A DNA stretch of 64,000 nucleotides from Inia geoffrensis (Eukaryota; Chordata; Mammalia; Artiodactyla; Iniidae), in assembly GCA_036417435.1 (NCBI GenBank), contig CM070902.1:136885886-136949885 (forward strand), given 5' to 3'. Below the pieces are notes generated by a model, which worked only from the letters and a program-made list of their open reading frames with translations, had not been told where the DNA came from and ran no database searches. The translations under genes were made by a program, and so were the position numbers. Shown piece after piece: positions 1 to 11,730 of the stretch (its first letter is position 1; each line of letters starts with the position of its first letter).

Positions 1-1035
1 ATATGAATTTTTTGTTGTTGTTCCTGATTTCACTTTTTGTTTTGTTCTACACACTGTCATTTGTTCTACACATTTCATTTGGAGGAAGAGGGCAAAAAGG
101 TCTTGGTAATGGCAATGTTAGGTAGTAGTTGCTTCTTGATTACTTTCTCACAAATAGATATTATGAAAATATTTATGAAAAATAGTGAGGATATTAACGC
201 CTGTTGGAACTCTGCAGCGGGAGACGGGCTACCAGAGATGGCCCTTGGCGGTAGGTAGAGGCAGTTACAATTTTATGCCTGAGTCTGTGGATGAAACACG
301 AGGCTAGTCACCTAGAAGACATTCTTTTGAGCAAGAATATGTAAAATATGGCTTGTAAAGCATGAAGAGTTATTTGGGAAGTCACTGTCCTCACTACACA
401 TATATTTTGTGAGATAAAAATAGATAACTCTATACGTAAAAGACAAACCATCACCTAAGAATGTATTTGATTTTCATGAAGGTACTTTGCCATTATTTTA
501 AGTAATGATAACAACTCCCATGTTCGTAATAATTTAGAGCTTACAGAGTCCTTTTAAATTTATGATTGCGTTAGTGTTTGATAGCCCTAAGAGGTAGGGT
601 CAGAGAGGTCCTTCTGTGCCTGAGTTGAAGAAACTGGCGCCCAAACCAGACCTTGTGATGTCAGAGCTGAGGTGCTTTCTATATATTCAGTATGAAGGGA
701 GACATGCTGTAACTTTAAATCTTCTAAATTATTATTAAATTACCACAGAGTATTTTATCATTTGTTGTTATGAATTCATTCTTCAGTTCGAATGGTTGAT
801 GGTAGATAATTTGAAATACAGAGAATGACAAATTGAAGGTGGCAGAAGAAACTTCAGAAAATTCTTTCAACAGCAGAGCTAGATTACTAAATCATGTGTT
901 CTTGGAAGTTGTGCTTTTAGAGCTTTATATCTGATTTTCCTTTCTGGGAATTGGTCTGAGATTTAATTGGTGATTCATAAAGCCACAGTTCTAGTACAAG
1001 CGTCAGCCTCTTTCATCCTGCTCTGTGTTTCTCAG
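1..1035 (+). other. DCHS2: Intron upstream of first visible DCHS2 exon
   Basis: AT-rich sequence with no coding signal; the short open frames here have no cadherin-like residues. It ends in a pyrimidine-rich acceptor with AG at 1034-1035. Apart from an antisense MIR-like stretch near 545-690, no repeat is recognised. Assignment to a DCHS2 intron is inferred from the phase-1 start of the exon that follows. Confidence 0.6.
545..690 (-). repeat. MIR-like SINE relic
   Basis: Read on the - strand, the stretch resembles the conserved core of an MIR: an aligned segment matching the usual 'ccctaagaggtaggg ... gaaactg ... cagagctgaggtgc' arrangement seen in antisense copies. It is strongly diverged and the ends are uncertain. 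Identification is from memory of the family, not a search. Confidence 0.45.
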
Positions 1036-1223
1036 GCGAACTTATCAGTTGGGTGGCCTTGGATCATGAGCAACGGGTGCACCATCAGGTGACTGTCTTA
1101 GTGACCGACCACGGCTCCCTTCCTCGAAACGCCACCGCGCTGGTGTATGTCTCAGTTACTGACATCAACGATAACAGGCCGTATTTCCCACAGTGCCTCC
1201 CTGGGAAGGAATTACACATCAAG
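1036..1223 (+). CDS. DCHS2: DCHS2 internal exon 1 of 8 in window: end of a cadherin repeat
   Basis: This exon encodes the C-terminal half of one extracellular cadherin (EC) repeat of a dachsous-type giant cadherin, a membrane protein that binds FAT cadherins on neighbouring cells in planar polarity and growth control. The acceptor AG is at 1034-1035 and the donor gtatgt at 1224. The exon enters in phase 1 (completing a Gly codon) and leaves in phase 0. Visible motifs are LDHE (the LDRE position), a V-V-T-D-H-G segment typical of the F/G strands, an N-glycosylation sequon NAT, and the calcium-binding linker DINDNRPYF near the end. The residues after the linker start the next repeat. I recognise the order of motifs over all eight exons as DCHS2; FAT4 or DCHS1 are less likely because their exon layout and linker sequences differ. 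Confidence 0.88.
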
Positions 1224-2550
1224 GTATGTGGAGCCAAGTAGCCGTGCAAGGTTTGTAGTATTCTTAGTCACTTGTTTGGAGCACCATCTTGTGGTAAAAA
1301 GCATGAATTTATCCAGTCAGTCTTGTGTGGAAATGCATACATTTCTAGAGTTAGAATTGTCCACATGTCAAAAAAAAAAAAAAAAAAAAAAAAAACACAA
1401 TTAAAACAAGAAAAGAAAATGCTTATATGTGCTATTTGGGATCACACATTCAGTGGTTTTATGATAATGTAGTTCTGTCTGTTGTATGCAAACGTCGTGG
1501 TACTTCATTATCAGTATTGCTCATACATGGCTTGTTTTTTTTCAGTAATTTGCATGCCTTTCTTTGTCTACAGCTCCTTGTGGGCAATTGATACACATCT
1601 CTAAGATGGTTAGTTGACGATAGAAGAACAATCTGTAGCTCTAAAGTGGAAGGACGTGCAGCCAGAGATTGTAGCATTTGATCTTTGCAGGCACATGCAG
1701 AAACTTCTCATTATATTTACGTGATCTGATCTTTTTCATTTCCATGTTTTTGTATGTTTTATAATGTACATAATAAGTTATCATATTAGTTCATGTACAT
1801 AATTAATAAATGTATCTTGGAGGAACTCATACTTTTTTTAAAATGAAAGGGTTATATGAATAAAACGTTGGGAAGCTATCGCTCTGAAACAATTGGACGT
1901 TCAAATTGAGATCAGGTATGCATATTGAAAACCTCAAAATAGGTATTGAGGAAGTTAATAACTTTAAACTCATCTTCCAAAATCATATTTAAAGAAAATT
2001 CTACCAATGCAGAACATTATGATATTATCCTTATGATTTTTATTAATATATCATTTTATGTATCATGGCTTAATTAGGCAGTAAGACCCTAAACTTGGAG
2101 TCCAATTCCACATATACATTTCAGTATTTCAGGAAAGTTTCTGTTAATTAATAAGGTATGCTTCCTGAAATAATGGCTTATATTTATCTTTAGCATATTT
2201 TGGATCTTTTAAAAGAAAGTGATGAATAAGAAAATGCCAGAATTCTTAAAAAGCATCAAAAATCTAAGAAGTTTTTAGTCAATTTGATTTCCTTTTTTTC
2301 TCAAAATTAGATTAAATGCTGCAGATAATTTGTTCAAACTGAGCAAAACATCTAAATTTGTAATGTGAATTTTTTTCATGGTTTTACACCCACATAACTT
2401 TTATATGGTAGACATTTGCATGTTGCGTGGATTTAAAAGTAGTTTAAAAAATAATGCTTAGTAGTAATGGGTTCTGTAACTTAAAGATTCATTGATATTT
2501 CTTTTTTAAATTTCACTGACTAATTTGTAAGTCATTTGTCTTAATGACAG
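1224..2550 (+). other. DCHS2: Intron between DCHS2 exons 1 and 2 of window
   Basis: A 1.3-kb AT-rich GT-AG intron (donor gtatgt, acceptor ttaatgacag). Apart from the poly(A) run at 1370-1395, nothing recognisable as a gene or a named repeat is seen. Confidence 0.75.
1370..1395 (+). repeat. Poly(A) tract
   Basis: Uninterrupted run of 26 A in the intron just after the first exon. No retroelement body that it could tail was recognised upstream, so it is a simple repeat or the tail of a very old insert. Confidence 0.8.
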
Positions 2551-2650
2551 GTTCTGGAAGGTCAACCAGTAAATATGTTGGTTACAACTGTGTTTGCAAA
2601 GGATCTTGATGAAGGAAACAATGCAGAAGTTATATATTCAGTATCTTCAG
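2551..2650 (+). CDS. DCHS2: DCHS2 internal exon 2 of 8: start of a cadherin repeat
   Basis: A 100-bp exon (phase 0 in, phase 1 out) with acceptor at 2549-2550 and donor gtaaaa at 2651. Its 33 codons begin an EC repeat: the A/B strand segment (EGQPVNMLVTTVFAKD) is followed by a calcium-binding D-x-D-x-G-x-N motif (DLDEGNN). It joins smoothly in frame to the next exon at 21296 across an 18.6-kb intron that has been inflated by L1 insertions. Too short to name on its own; the call rests on continuity with its neighbours. Confidence 0.86.
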
Positions 2651-2815
2651 GTAAAAGTTACTATATATAAAGGATTAAGAGCTTTTAGAATTTCCTCTTT
2701 TGTCTACCAACCATCTGCCTCCTTCTGGGAAAATAGTTAACACTGAAAATAGCACCATATTGCAAACAAAATACATTTGTTATTTTCTAGAATCACCTTT
2801 AAAAAAATTTTTTTT

Positions 2816-2825
2816 AAGTTTAATG
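2816..2825 (+). repeat. Left target-site duplication of L1-A
   Basis: The 10-mer aagtttaatg occurs here directly before the L1 5'UTR sequence and again at 16872-16881 directly after the L1 tail. This brackets L1-A as one insertion. Confidence 0.75.
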
Positions 2826-4343
2826 GGGGCTTCGGTCGGATCCCAGAGAGAGGACTGGGCTTGGCTGCGTGAACACAGCCTGAAGGGGGATAGTGTGCCA
2901 CAGCTAGCCGGGAGGGAGTCTGGGAAAAACTCTGGAGCTGCCGAAGAGGCAAGAGACTTTCTTACCTCTGTGTTTCCTGGTGCGTGAGGAGAGGGGATTA
3001 AGAGCGCCACTTAAAGGAGCTCCAGAGACGGGCGCGAGCCGCGGCTATCAGCGCGACCCCCAGAGATGAACGTAAGACCCTAAGGCTGCTGCGGCCGCCA
3101 CCAAGAAGCCTGTGTGCAAGCACAGGTCACTAGCCACACCTACCCTGCTGGGAGCCTCTGCAGCCCGCCAATGAAGGGTCCCATGATCCAGGGAAAACTT
3201 CCCCGGGAGAACACACGGTGTGCCTCAGGCTGGGGCCACATCACGTTGGCCTCTGCTGCCGCAGGCTCACCCAGCATCCGCACCCCTCCCTCCCCCCCGT
3301 CCCCCCAGTTCTGAGTGAGCCAGAGCCCCCGAATCAGCGGCTGGTTTAACCCTGTCCTGTCTGAGCGAAAAACAGACGCCCTCAGGCGACCTACACGCAG
3401 AGGCGGGTCCAAATCCAAAACTGAACACCGGGAGCTGTGCGAACAAAGAAGAGAAAGGGAAATCTCTCCCAGCAGCCTCAGGAGCAGCGGATTAAATCTC
3501 CACATTCAACTTGATGTACCCTGCATCTGTGGAATACCTGAGTAGACAAGGAATCATCCCAAATTCAGGAGGTGGACTTTGGGAGCAACTATATATATAT
3601 ATATATTTTTTTTTCTCTTTTTCACTTTTTGTGAGTGTGTATGTGTATGCTTCTGTGTGTGATTTTGTCTGTATAGCTTTGCTTTTACCATTTGTCCTAG
3701 GGTTCTGTCTGTCCTTTTTTTTTTAATTAAAAAAATTGTTTTTCTTAATAATTATTTTTTATTTTAATAACGTTATTTTATTTTACTTTATTTTCTTTTA
3801 TTTTATCTTCTTCTTTCTTTCTTTTTGTTCTCCGTGTTATTCTGAGCCCGGTGGAGGACAGGCTCTTGGTGCTCCAGCCAGGCATCAGGGCTGTGCCACT
3901 GAAGTGGGAGAGCCAAGCTCAGGAGACTGGTCCACAAGAGACCTCCCAGCTCCAAGTAATATCAAACGGCAAAAATCTCCCATAGATCTCCATCTCAACA
4001 TCAAGACCCAGCTCCACTCAACGACCAGCAAGCTAAAGTACAGGACACCCTATGCCAAACAACTAGCAAGACAGGAACACAGCCTCATCCATTACCATAG
4101 AGGCTGTCTAAAATCATGATAGGCCACAGATATCCCAAAAAACACCACCAGACGTGGACCTGCCCACCAGAAAGACAAGATCCAGCCTCACCCACCAGAA
4201 CACGGGCACTAGTCCCCTCCACCAGGAAGCCTACACAACGCACTGAACCAACGATAGCCACTGGGGACAGACACCAAAAACAACTGAAACTATGAACCTG
4301 AAGCCTTCGAAAAGGAGAACCCAAACACAGTAAGTTAAGCAAA

Positions 4344-5225
4344 ATGAGAAGACAGAGAAAAACACAGCAGATGAAGGAACAAGGCATAAACCCACCAGAC
4401 TTAACAAATGAAGAGGAAATAGGCAGTCTACCTGAAAAATAATTCAGAATAATGATAGTAAAGATGATCCAAAATCTTGGAAATAGGATGGAGAAAATAC
4501 AAGAAAAGCTTAACAAGGACCTAGAAGAACTAAAGAGCAAACAAAAAGTGATGAACAACACAATAAATGAAATGAAAAATTCTCTAGAAGGGATCAGTAG
4601 CAGAATAACTGAGGCAGAAGAACGGATAAGTGACCTGGAAGATAAAATAATGGAAATAACTACAGAAGAGAAGAATAAAGAAAAAAGAATGAAAAGAATT
4701 GAGGACACTCTCAGAGACCTCTGGGACAACATTAAACACACCAACATTCAAATTATAGGGGTCCCAAAAGAAGAAGAGAAAAAGAAAGGGACTAAGAAAA
4801 TATTTGAAGAGACTATAGTTGAAAACTTCCCTAATATGGGAAAGGAAATAAAGTCCAGGAAGCACAGAGAGTCCCATACAGGATAAATCCAAGGAGAAAC
4901 ACACCAAGACACATATTAACCAAACTATCAAAAATTAAATGCAAAGAACAAATATTAAAACCAGCAAGGGTAAAACAACAAATAACACATAAGGTGATCC
5001 CCATACGGTTAGCAGCTGATCTTTCAGCAGAAACTCTGCAGGCCAGGAGGGAGTGGCAGGACATATTTAAAGTGATGAAGTAGAAAAACCTACAACCAAG
5101 ATTACCCAGCAAGGATCTCATTCAGATTTGATGGAGAAATTAAAATATTTACAGACAAGCAAAAGCTAAAAGAGTTCAGCACCACCAAACCAGCTTTACA
5201 ACAAATACTAAAGGAACTTCTCTAG
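4344..5225 (+). pseudogene. L1-A ORF1 pseudogene
   Basis: Remnant of the L1 RNA-binding coiled-coil protein. The ATG at 4344 starts the usual MRRQ N-terminus, but a TAA at 4440-4442 stops it after 32 codons, where L1-B has a GAA codon. The coiled-coil and RRM region is then open from 4452, until a small deletion shifts the frame near 4850 and a stop follows at 4884-4886. The C-terminal domain continues recognisably in another frame to a TAG at 5223-5225. No functional product is expected. Confidence 0.85.
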
Positions 5226-5282
5226 GCAGGAAACACAAGAGAAGGAAAAGACCACAATAACAAACCCAAAGCAATTAAGAAA

Positions 5283-5781
5283 ATGGCCATAGGAACATAC
5301 ATATCGATAATTACCTTAAATGTAAATGGATTAAATGCTCCAGACAAAAGAGATAGACTGGCTGAAAAGATACAAAAACAAGACCTGTATATATGCTGTC
5401 TACAAGAGACCCACTTCAGACCTAGGGACACATACAGATTGAAAGTGAGGGGCTGGAAAATGATATTCCATGCAAATGGAAATCAAAAGAAAACTAGAGT
5501 AGCAATTCTCATATCACACAAAATAGACATTAAAACAAAGACTATTACAAAAGAAAAAGAAGGACACTACATAATGATCAAGGGATCAATCCAAGAAGAA
5601 GATATAACAATTGTAAATTTTTATGCACCCAACACAGGAGCACCTCAATACATAAGGCAAATACTAACAGCCAGAAAAGTGGAAATCGACAGTAACGAGA
5701 TCATAGTTGGGGACTTTAACACCCCACTTTCACCAATGGACAGATCATCCAAAATGAAAATAAATAAGGACACACAACCTT

Positions 5782-5783
<2 letters not shown>
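5283..5783 (+). pseudogene. L1-A ORF2 5' part (endonuclease), cut by L1-B
   Basis: The start of L1 ORF2, with the endonuclease motifs LNVNGLN and LQETHF, reads openly for about 165 codons until the L1-B target site at 5771-5783. The reading continues after the insertion at 13189. The insertion alone destroys the ORF, and the distal half also carries older stops. Confidence 0.88.
5771..5783 (+). repeat. Left target-site duplication of L1-B
   Basis: The 13-mer cacacaaccttta ends where the poly(T) of L1-B begins; the same 13-mer is at 13176-13188, where L1-A ORF2 resumes. Removing L1-B and one copy restores an uninterrupted L1-A sequence at this point. Confidence 0.92.
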
Positions 5784-5817
<34 letters not shown>

Positions 5818-5820
<3 letters not shown>

Positions 5821-5845
5821 GACCAAATATTCTTACTTTATTTAT
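5818..5845 (-). other. Candidate 3' transduction carried by L1-B
   Basis: Between the L1 3' end with its first A-rich tail (5874-5845 on the - strand) and the terminal poly(A) (5817-5784) lies a unique ~28-bp stretch not found at the ends of L1-A or L1-C. It contains its own AATAAA (complement of TTTATT at 5837-5842) about 20 nt before the second poly(A). This is the classic layout of a read-through transcript polyadenylated in the flank of the parent element. Confidence 0.7.
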
Positions 5846-6238
5846 TTTTTTTTTTTTTTATTTTTTTTTTTTTTAACATCTTTATTGGGTTAAAATTGCT
5901 CTACAATAGTGTGTCAGTTTCTACTTTATAACAAAGTGAATCAATTATATATATACAGACGTTCACATATTTCTTCCCTCTTGCGTCTCCCTCCTTCCTT
6001 CTCTCCCTATCCCACCCCTCCAGGCAGTCACAAAGCACCGAGCTGATATCCCTGTGCCAAGCGGCTGCTTCCCATTAGCTATTTACCTTACGTTTGTTAG
6101 TATATATATGTCCATGCCCCTCCCTCGCCCTCCCATAGCTCACCCCTCCCCCTCCCCATATCCTCAAGTCCGTTCTCCAGTAGGTCTGTGTCTTTATTCC
6201 TGTCTTACCCCTAGGTTCTTCATAACATTTTTTTTTTC

Positions 6239-9200
6239 TTAAATTCCATATATATGTGTTAGCATACGGTATTTGTCTTTGTCTTTCTGACTTACTTCAC
6301 TCTGTATGACAGACTCGAGGTCTATCCACCTCATTACAAATAGCTCAATTTCGTTTCTTTTTAACGCTGAGTAATATTCCATTGTGTATATGTGCCACAT
6401 CTTCTTTATCCATTCATCTGACGATGGGCACTTAGGTTGTTTCCATCTCCGGGCTATTGTAAATAGAGCTGCGATGAACATTTTGGTACACGCCTCTTTT
6501 TCAATTCTGGTTTTCTCAGGGTATATGCCCAGTAGTGGGATTGCTGGGTCATATGGTAGTTCTATTTTTAGTTTTTTAAGGAACCTCCAAACTGTTCTCC
6601 ATAGTGGCTGAACCAATTCACATTCCCACCAGCAGTGCAAGAGGGTTCCCTTTTGTCCACACCCTCTCCAGCATTTATTGTTTCTCGATTTTTTGATGAT
6701 GGCCATTCTAACTGGTGTGAGATGATATCTCATTGTAGTTTTGATTTGCATTTCTCTAATGATTAATGATGTTGAGCATTCTTTCATGTGTTTGTTGGCA
6801 GTCTGCATATCTTCTTTGGAGAAATGTCTATTTAGGTCTTCTGCCCATTTTTGGATTGGGTTGTTTGTTTTTCTGTTATTGAGCTGCATAAGCTGCTTGT
6901 AAATTTTGGAGATTAATCCTTTGTCAGTTGCTTCATTTGCAAATATTTTCTCCCATTCTGAGGGTTGTCTTTTGGTCTTGTTTATGGTTTCCTTTGCTGT
7001 GCAAAAGCTTTGAAGTTTCATTAGGTCCCATTTGTTTATTTTTGTTTTTATTTCCATTGCTCTAGGAGGTGGGTCAAAAAGGATCTTGCTGTGATTTATG
7101 TCATAGAGTGTTCTGCCTATGTTTTCCTCTAAAAGTTTGATAGTTTCTGGCCTTACATTTAGGTCTTTAATCCATTTTGAGCTTATTTTTGTGTATGGTG
7201 TTAGGGAGTGATCTAAGCTCATACTTTTACATGTAGCTGTCCAGTTTTCCCAGCACCACTTATTGAAGAGGCTGTCCTTTCTCCACTGTATATTCCTGCC
7301 ACCATTATCAAAGATAAGGTGTCCATATGTGCGTGGGTTTATCTCTGGGCTTTCTATTCTGTTCCATTGATCTATCGTTCTGTTTTTGTGCCAGTACCAT
7401 ACTGTCTTGATTACTGTAGCTTTGTAGTATAGTCTGAAGTCAGGGAGCCTGATTCCTCCAGCTCCGTTTTTCGCTCTCAAGATTGCTTTAGCTATTCGGG
7501 ATCTTTTGTGTTTCCATACAAATTGTGAAATTTTTTGTTCTAGTTCAGTGAAAAATGCCAGTGGCAGTTTGATAGGGATTGCATTGAATCTATAGATTGC
7601 TTTGGGTAGTAGAGTCATTTTCACAATGTTGATTCTTCCAATCCAAGAACATGGTATATCCCTCCATCTATTTGTATCATCTTTAATTTCTTTCATCAGT
7701 GTCTTATAATTTTCTGCATACAGGTCTTTTGTCTCCCTAGGTAGGTTTATTCCTAGGTATTTTATTCTTTTTGTTGCAATGGTAAATGGTAGTGTTTTCT
7801 TGATTTCATTTTCAGATTTTTCATCAGTAGTATATAGGAATGCCAGAGATTTTTGTGCATTAATTTTGTATCCTGCTACTTTACCAAATTCATTGATTAT
7901 CTCTAGTAATTTTCTGGTAGCATCTTTAGGATTCTCTATGTATAGTATCATGTCATCTGCAAACAGTGACAGCTTTACTTCTTCTTTTCCGATTTGGATT
8001 CCTTTTATTTCCTTTTCTTCTCTGATTGCTGTGGCTAAAACTTCCAAAACTATGTTGAATAAGAGTGGTGAGAGTGGGCAACCTTGTCTTGTTCCTGATC
8101 TTAGTGGAAATGCTTTCAGTTTTTCACCGTTGAGGATGATGTTGGCTGTGGGTTTGTCATATATGGCCTTTATTATGTTGAGGAAAGGTCCCTCTATGCC
8201 TACTTTCTGTAGGGTTTTTATCATAAATGGGTGTTGAATTTTGTCAAAAGCTTTCTCTGCATCTATTGAGATGATCATATGGTTTTTCTCCTTCAATTTG
8301 TTAATATGGTTTATCACATTGATAGACTTGCGTATATTGAAGAATCCTTGCATTCCTGGAATAAACCCCACTTGATCATGGTGTATGATCCTTTTGATGT
8401 GCTGTTGGATTCTGTTTGCTAGTATTTTGTTGAGGATTTTTGCATCTATGTTCATCAGTGATATTGGCCTGTAGTTTTCTTTCTTTGTGACATCCTTGTC
8501 TGGCTTTGGTATCAAGGTGATGGTGGCCTCGTAGAAGGAATTGGGGAGTGTTCCTCCCTCTGATATGTTTTGGAAGAGTTTGAGAAGGATAGGTGTTAGC
8601 TCTTCTCTAAACGCTTGATAGAATTCGGCTGTGAAGCCATCTGGTCCTGGGCTTTTGTTTGTTGGAAGATTTTTAATTACAGTTTCAATTTCAGTGTTTG
8701 TGATTGGTCTGTTCATATTTTCTATTTCTTCCTGATTCAGTCTTGGTAGATTGTGCATTTCTAAGAATTTGTCCATTTCTTCCAGATTGTTCATTTTATT
8801 GGCATAGAGTTGCTTGTAGTAATCTCTCATGATCATTTTTATTTCTGCAGTGTCAGTTGTTACTTCTCCTTTTTCATTTCTAATTCTATTGATTTGAGTC
8901 TTCTCCCTTTTTTTCTTGATGAGTCTGGCTAAAGGTTTATCTATTTTGTTTATCTTCTCAAAGAACCAACTTTTAGTTTTATTGATCTTTGCTATTGTTT
9001 CCTTCATTTCTTTTTCGTTTATTTCTGATCTGATTTTTATAATTTCTTTCCTTCTACTAAATTTGGGGGTTTTTTGTTCTTCTTTCTCTAATTGCTTTAG
9101 GTGTAAGGTTAGGTTGTTTATTCGAGATGTTTCCTGCTTCTTAAGGTGGGCTTGTATTGCTATAAACTTCCCTCTTAGAACTGCTTTTGCAGCATCCCAT

Positions 9201-10057
9201 AGGTTTTGGGTCGTTGTGTCTCCATTGTCATTTGTTTCTAGGTATTTTTTAATTTCCTCTTTGATTTCTTCAGTGATCACTTCATTATTGAGTAATGTAT
9301 TGTTTAGCCTCCATGTGTTTGTATTTTTTACAGATCTTTTCCTGTAATTGATATCTAGTCTCATGGCGTTGTGGTCAGAAAAGATACTTGATACAATTTC
9401 AATTTTCTTAAATTTACCAAGGCTTGATTTGTGACCCAAGATATGATCTATCCTGGAGAATGTTCCATGAGCACTTGAGAAAAATGTGTATTCTGTTGTT
9501 TTTGGGTGGAGTGTCCTATAGATATCAATTAAGTCCATCTTGTTTAGTGTATCATTTAAAGCTTGTGTTTCCTTATTTATTTTCATTTTGGATGATCTGT
9601 CCATTGGTGAAAGTGGGGTGTTGAAGTCCCCTACTATGAGTGTATTACTGTCGATTTCCCCTTTTATGGCTGTTAGTTTTTGCCTTATGTATTGAGGTGC
9701 TCCTGTGTTAGGTGCATAAATATTTACAATTGTTATATCTTCTTCTTGGATTGATCCCTTAATCATTATGTAGTGTCCTTCTTTGTCTCTTGTAATGGTC
9801 TTTATTTTAAAGTCTATTTTGTCTGATATGAGAATTGCTACTCCAGCTTTCTTTTGACTTCCATTTGCATGGAATATCTTTTTCCATCCCCTTACTTTCA
9901 GTCTGTATGTGTCTCTAGGTCTGAAGTGGGTCTCTTGTAGACAGCATATATATGGGTCTTGTTTTTGTATCCATTCAGCCAATCTGTGTCTTTTGGTGGG
10001 AGCATTTAGTCCATTTACATTTAAGGTAATTATCGATATGCATGTTCCTATTCCCAT
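6239..10057 (-). CDS. L1-B ORF2: endonuclease-reverse transcriptase, intact
   Basis: An open frame of 1272 codons, close to the ~1275 of human L1 ORF2p. The protein nicks target DNA and copies L1 RNA at the nick (target-primed reverse transcription). In order it shows: the APE-like endonuclease, with LNVNGLN (N13), the QETHF catalytic glutamate (E42), GDFN and a C-terminal SDH; the reverse transcriptase, with palm motif FADDMILY (D701-D702) and upstream motifs such as RPISLMN and [10 protein letters not shown]; and a C-terminal zinc-knuckle-like C-x3-C-x7-H-x4-C around residues 1129-1146. The start ATG lies 58 bp after the ORF1 stop, as usual for L1. No missing catalytic residue was noticed. 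Confidence 0.95.
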   Translation of the reverse strand: MGIGTCISIITLNVNGLNAPTKRHRLAEWIQKQDPYICCLQETHFRPRDTYRLKVRGWKKIFHANGSQKKAGVAILISDKIDFKIKTITRDKEGHYIMIKGSIQEEDITIVNIYAPNTGAPQYIRQKLTAIKGEIDSNTLIVGDFNTPLSPMDRSSKMKINKETQALNDTLNKMDLIDIYRTLHPKTTEYTFFSSAHGTFSRIDHILGHKSSLGKFKKIEIVSSIFSDHNAMRLDINYRKRSVKNTNTWRLNNTLLNNEVITEEIKEEIKKYLETNDNGDTTTQNLWDAAKAVLRGKFIAIQAHLKKQETSRINNLTLHLKQLEKEEQKTPKFSRRKEIIKIRSEINEKEMKETIAKINKTKSWFFEKINKIDKPLARLIKKKREKTQINRIRNEKGEVTTDTAEIKMIMRDYYKQLYANKMNNLEEMDKFLEMHNLPRLNQEEIENMNRPITNTEIETVIKNLPTNKSPGPDGFTAEFYQAFREELTPILLKLFQNISEGGTLPNSFYEATITLIPKPDKDVTKKENYRPISLMNIDAKILNKILANRIQQHIKRIIHHDQVGFIPGMQGFFNIRKSINVINHINKLKEKNHMIISIDAEKAFDKIQHPFMIKTLQKVGIEGPFLNIIKAIYDKPTANIILNGEKLKAFPLRSGTRQGCPLSPLLFNIVLEVLATAIREEKEIKGIQIGKEEVKLSLFADDMILYIENPKDATRKLLEIINEFGKVAGYKINAQKSLAFLYTTDEKSENEIKKTLPFTIATKRIKYLGINLPRETKDLYAENYKTLMKEIKDDTNRWRDIPCSWIGRINIVKMTLLPKAIYRFNAIPIKLPLAFFTELEQKISQFVWKHKRSRIAKAILRAKNGAGGIRLPDFRLYYKATVIKTVWYWHKNRTIDQWNRIESPEINPRTYGHLIFDNGGRNIQWRKDSLFNKWCWENWTATCKSMSLDHSLTPYTKISSKWIKDLNVRPETIKLLEENIGRTLYDINHSKILFDPPPRAMEIKTKINKWDLMKLQSFCTAKETINKTKRQPSEWEKIFANEATDKGLISKIYKQLMQLNNRKTNNPIQKWAEDLNRHFSKEDMQTANKHMKECSTSLIIREMQIKTTMRYHLTPVRMAIIKKSRNNKCWRGCGQKGTLLHCWWECELVQPLWRTVWRFLKKLKIELPYDPAIPLLGIYPEKTRIEKEACTKMFIAALFTIARRWKQPKCPSSDEWIKKMWHIYTMEYYSALKRNEIELFVMRWIDLESVIQSEVSQKDKDKYRMLTHIYGI

Positions 10058-10115
10058 TTTCTGAATTGTTTTGGGTTCGTTGTTATAGGTCCTTTCCTCC
10101 TCTTGTGTTTCTTGT

Positions 10116-11021
10116 CTAGAGAAGTTCCTTCAGCAGTTGTTGTAAAGCTGGTTTGGTGGTGCTGAACTCTCTCAGCTTTTGCTTGTCTGTAAAGGTTTTA
10201 ATTTCTCCATCAAATCTGAATGAGATCTTTGCTGGGTAGAGTAATCGTGGTTGCAGGCTTTTCTCCTTCATCACTTTCAGTATGTCCTGCCACTCCCTTC
10301 TGGCTTGCAGAGTTTCTGCTGAGAGATCAGCTGTTAGCCTTATGGGGATTCCCTTGTGTGTTATTTGTTTTTTTTCCCTTGCTGCTTTTAATATGCTTTC
10401 TTTGTATTTAATTTTTGAGAGTTTGATTAATATGTGTCTTGGTGTATTTCTCCTTGGGTTTATCCTGTATGGGACTCTCTCTGCTTCCTGGACTTGGTTA
10501 ACTATTTCCTTTCCCATATTAGGGAAGTTTTCAACTATAATCTCTTCAAATATTTTCTCAGTCCCTTTCTTTTTCTCTTCATCCTCTGGAACCCCTATAA
10601 TTCGAATGTTGGTGCGTTTAATGTTGTCCCAGAGGTCTCTGAGACTGTCCTCAGTTCTTTTCATTCTTTTTTCTTTATTCTGCTCTGCATTAGTTATTTC
10701 CACTAGTTTATCTTCCAGGTCACTTATCCGTTCTTCTGCCTCAGTTATTCTGCTATTGATCCCATCTAGTGTATTTTTCATTTCAGTTATTGTGTTGTTC
10801 ATCTCTGTTTGTTTGTTCTTTAGTTCTTCTAGATCTTTGTTAAACATTTCTTGCATCTTCTCCATCCCTGCCTCCATTCTATTTCCGAGATTCTGGATCA
10901 TCTTTACTATCATTATTCTGAATTCTTTTTCAGGTAGACTGCCTATTACTTCTTCATTTGTTAGGTCTGGTGCATTTTTATCTTGCTCCTTCATCTGCTG
11001 TGTGTTTTTCTGTCTTCTCAT
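10116..11021 (-). CDS. L1-B ORF1: RNA-binding chaperone, intact
   Basis: An open frame of 301 codons ending in TAG just upstream of ORF2. ORF1p is the trimeric nucleic-acid chaperone that coats L1 RNA in the ribonucleoprotein. Visible parts are a short basic N-terminus ([13 protein letters not shown]), a long heptad-like coiled coil (about residues 45-130, rich in Glu/Lys/Leu), the RRM domain starting near [10 protein letters not shown] (138-147), and the C-terminal domain with [14 protein letters not shown] (187-200) and a conserved YPAKISFRF (262-270). It is shorter than human ORF1p (~338 aa), mostly in the N-terminal part. The ATG was chosen because it aligns with that of the pseudogene in L1-A. 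Confidence 0.93.
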   Translation of the reverse strand: MRRQKNTQQMKEQDKNAPDLTNEEVIGSLPEKEFRIMIVKMIQNLGNRMEAGMEKMQEMFNKDLEELKNKQTEMNNTITEMKNTLDGINSRITEAEERISDLEDKLVEITNAEQNKEKRMKRTEDSLRDLWDNIKRTNIRIIGVPEDEEKKKGTEKIFEEIIVENFPNMGKEIVNQVQEAERVPYRINPRRNTPRHILIKLSKIKYKESILKAAREKKQITHKGIPIRLTADLSAETLQARREWQDILKVMKEKSLQPRLLYPAKISFRFDGEIKTFTDKQKLREFSTTKPALQQLLKELL

Positions 11022-11542
11022 TTTGCTTATCTTACTGTGTTTGGGGTCTCCCTTTTTTTTTTTTTTTTTTTAGCAGGCTGCAGGTTCGTAGTTCCCGTTG
11101 TTTTTGATGTCTGTCTCCAGTGGCTAAGGTTGGTCTAGTGGGTTGTGTATGCTTCCTGGTGGAGGGGACTAGTGCTTGTGTTCTGGTGGATGAGGCTGGA
11201 TCTTGTCTCTCTGGTGGGCAGGTCCACGTCTGGTGGTGTGTTTTGGCGTGTCTCTGGACTTATTATGATTTTAGGCAGCCTCTCTGTTAATGGGTGGGGT
11301 AGTGTTTCTGTTTTGCTAGTTGTTTGGCATAGGCTGTCCAGCACTGTAGCTTGCTGGCCGTTGAGTGAAGCTGGGTGCTGGTGTTAAGGTGGAGATCCCT
11401 GGGAGATTTTCGCCGTTTGATATTATGTGGTGCTGGGGAATCTCTTGTGGACCAGTGTCCTGATGTTGGCTCTCCCCGCTCAGAGGCAGAGTCCTGATTC
11501 CTGGCAGGAGCAGCAAGAACCTTTCATCCACACAGCTCAGAT

Positions 11543-11730
11543 TAAAAGGGAGAGAAAGTAGAGAGAATTAGTAGAAATAGGAAGATAGAAAGAAAGAAAG
11601 GAGGGAAGGAAGGAAGGAAGGGAGGAAGGAGGGAGGGAAGGAAGGAAAAAAGAAAGAAGAAGGAAAGAAGGCCAGAAGGAAGGAAAGGAGGAGGGAGGAA
11701 GGAAGGAAGGAAAAAGGACAGAAAGTAGAT
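11543..11730 (+). repeat. GGAA/GAAA polypurine tract in L1-B 5'UTR
   Basis: Nearly pure purine on the + strand (pyrimidine on the L1 sense strand), built from GAAA, GGAA and GGGA units. The matching part of L1-C (about 42140-42185) is far shorter, so the tract has expanded in L1-B or its lineage. Long mirror-like purine runs can form triplex DNA. Confidence 0.85.

Noticed and set aside
7779..9347. Several + strand open frames of 66-152 codons
   Set aside because: All are opposite the intact L1-B ORF2 and have the Phe/Ser/Leu-rich composition of antisense reading.
10282..11073. 263-codon + strand open frame, rich in Ser/Leu/Ile
   Set aside because: It is the antisense shadow of the intact L1-B ORF1. 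Similar shadows occur opposite ORF1 in L1-A (4085-4747) and L1-C (41222-41851).
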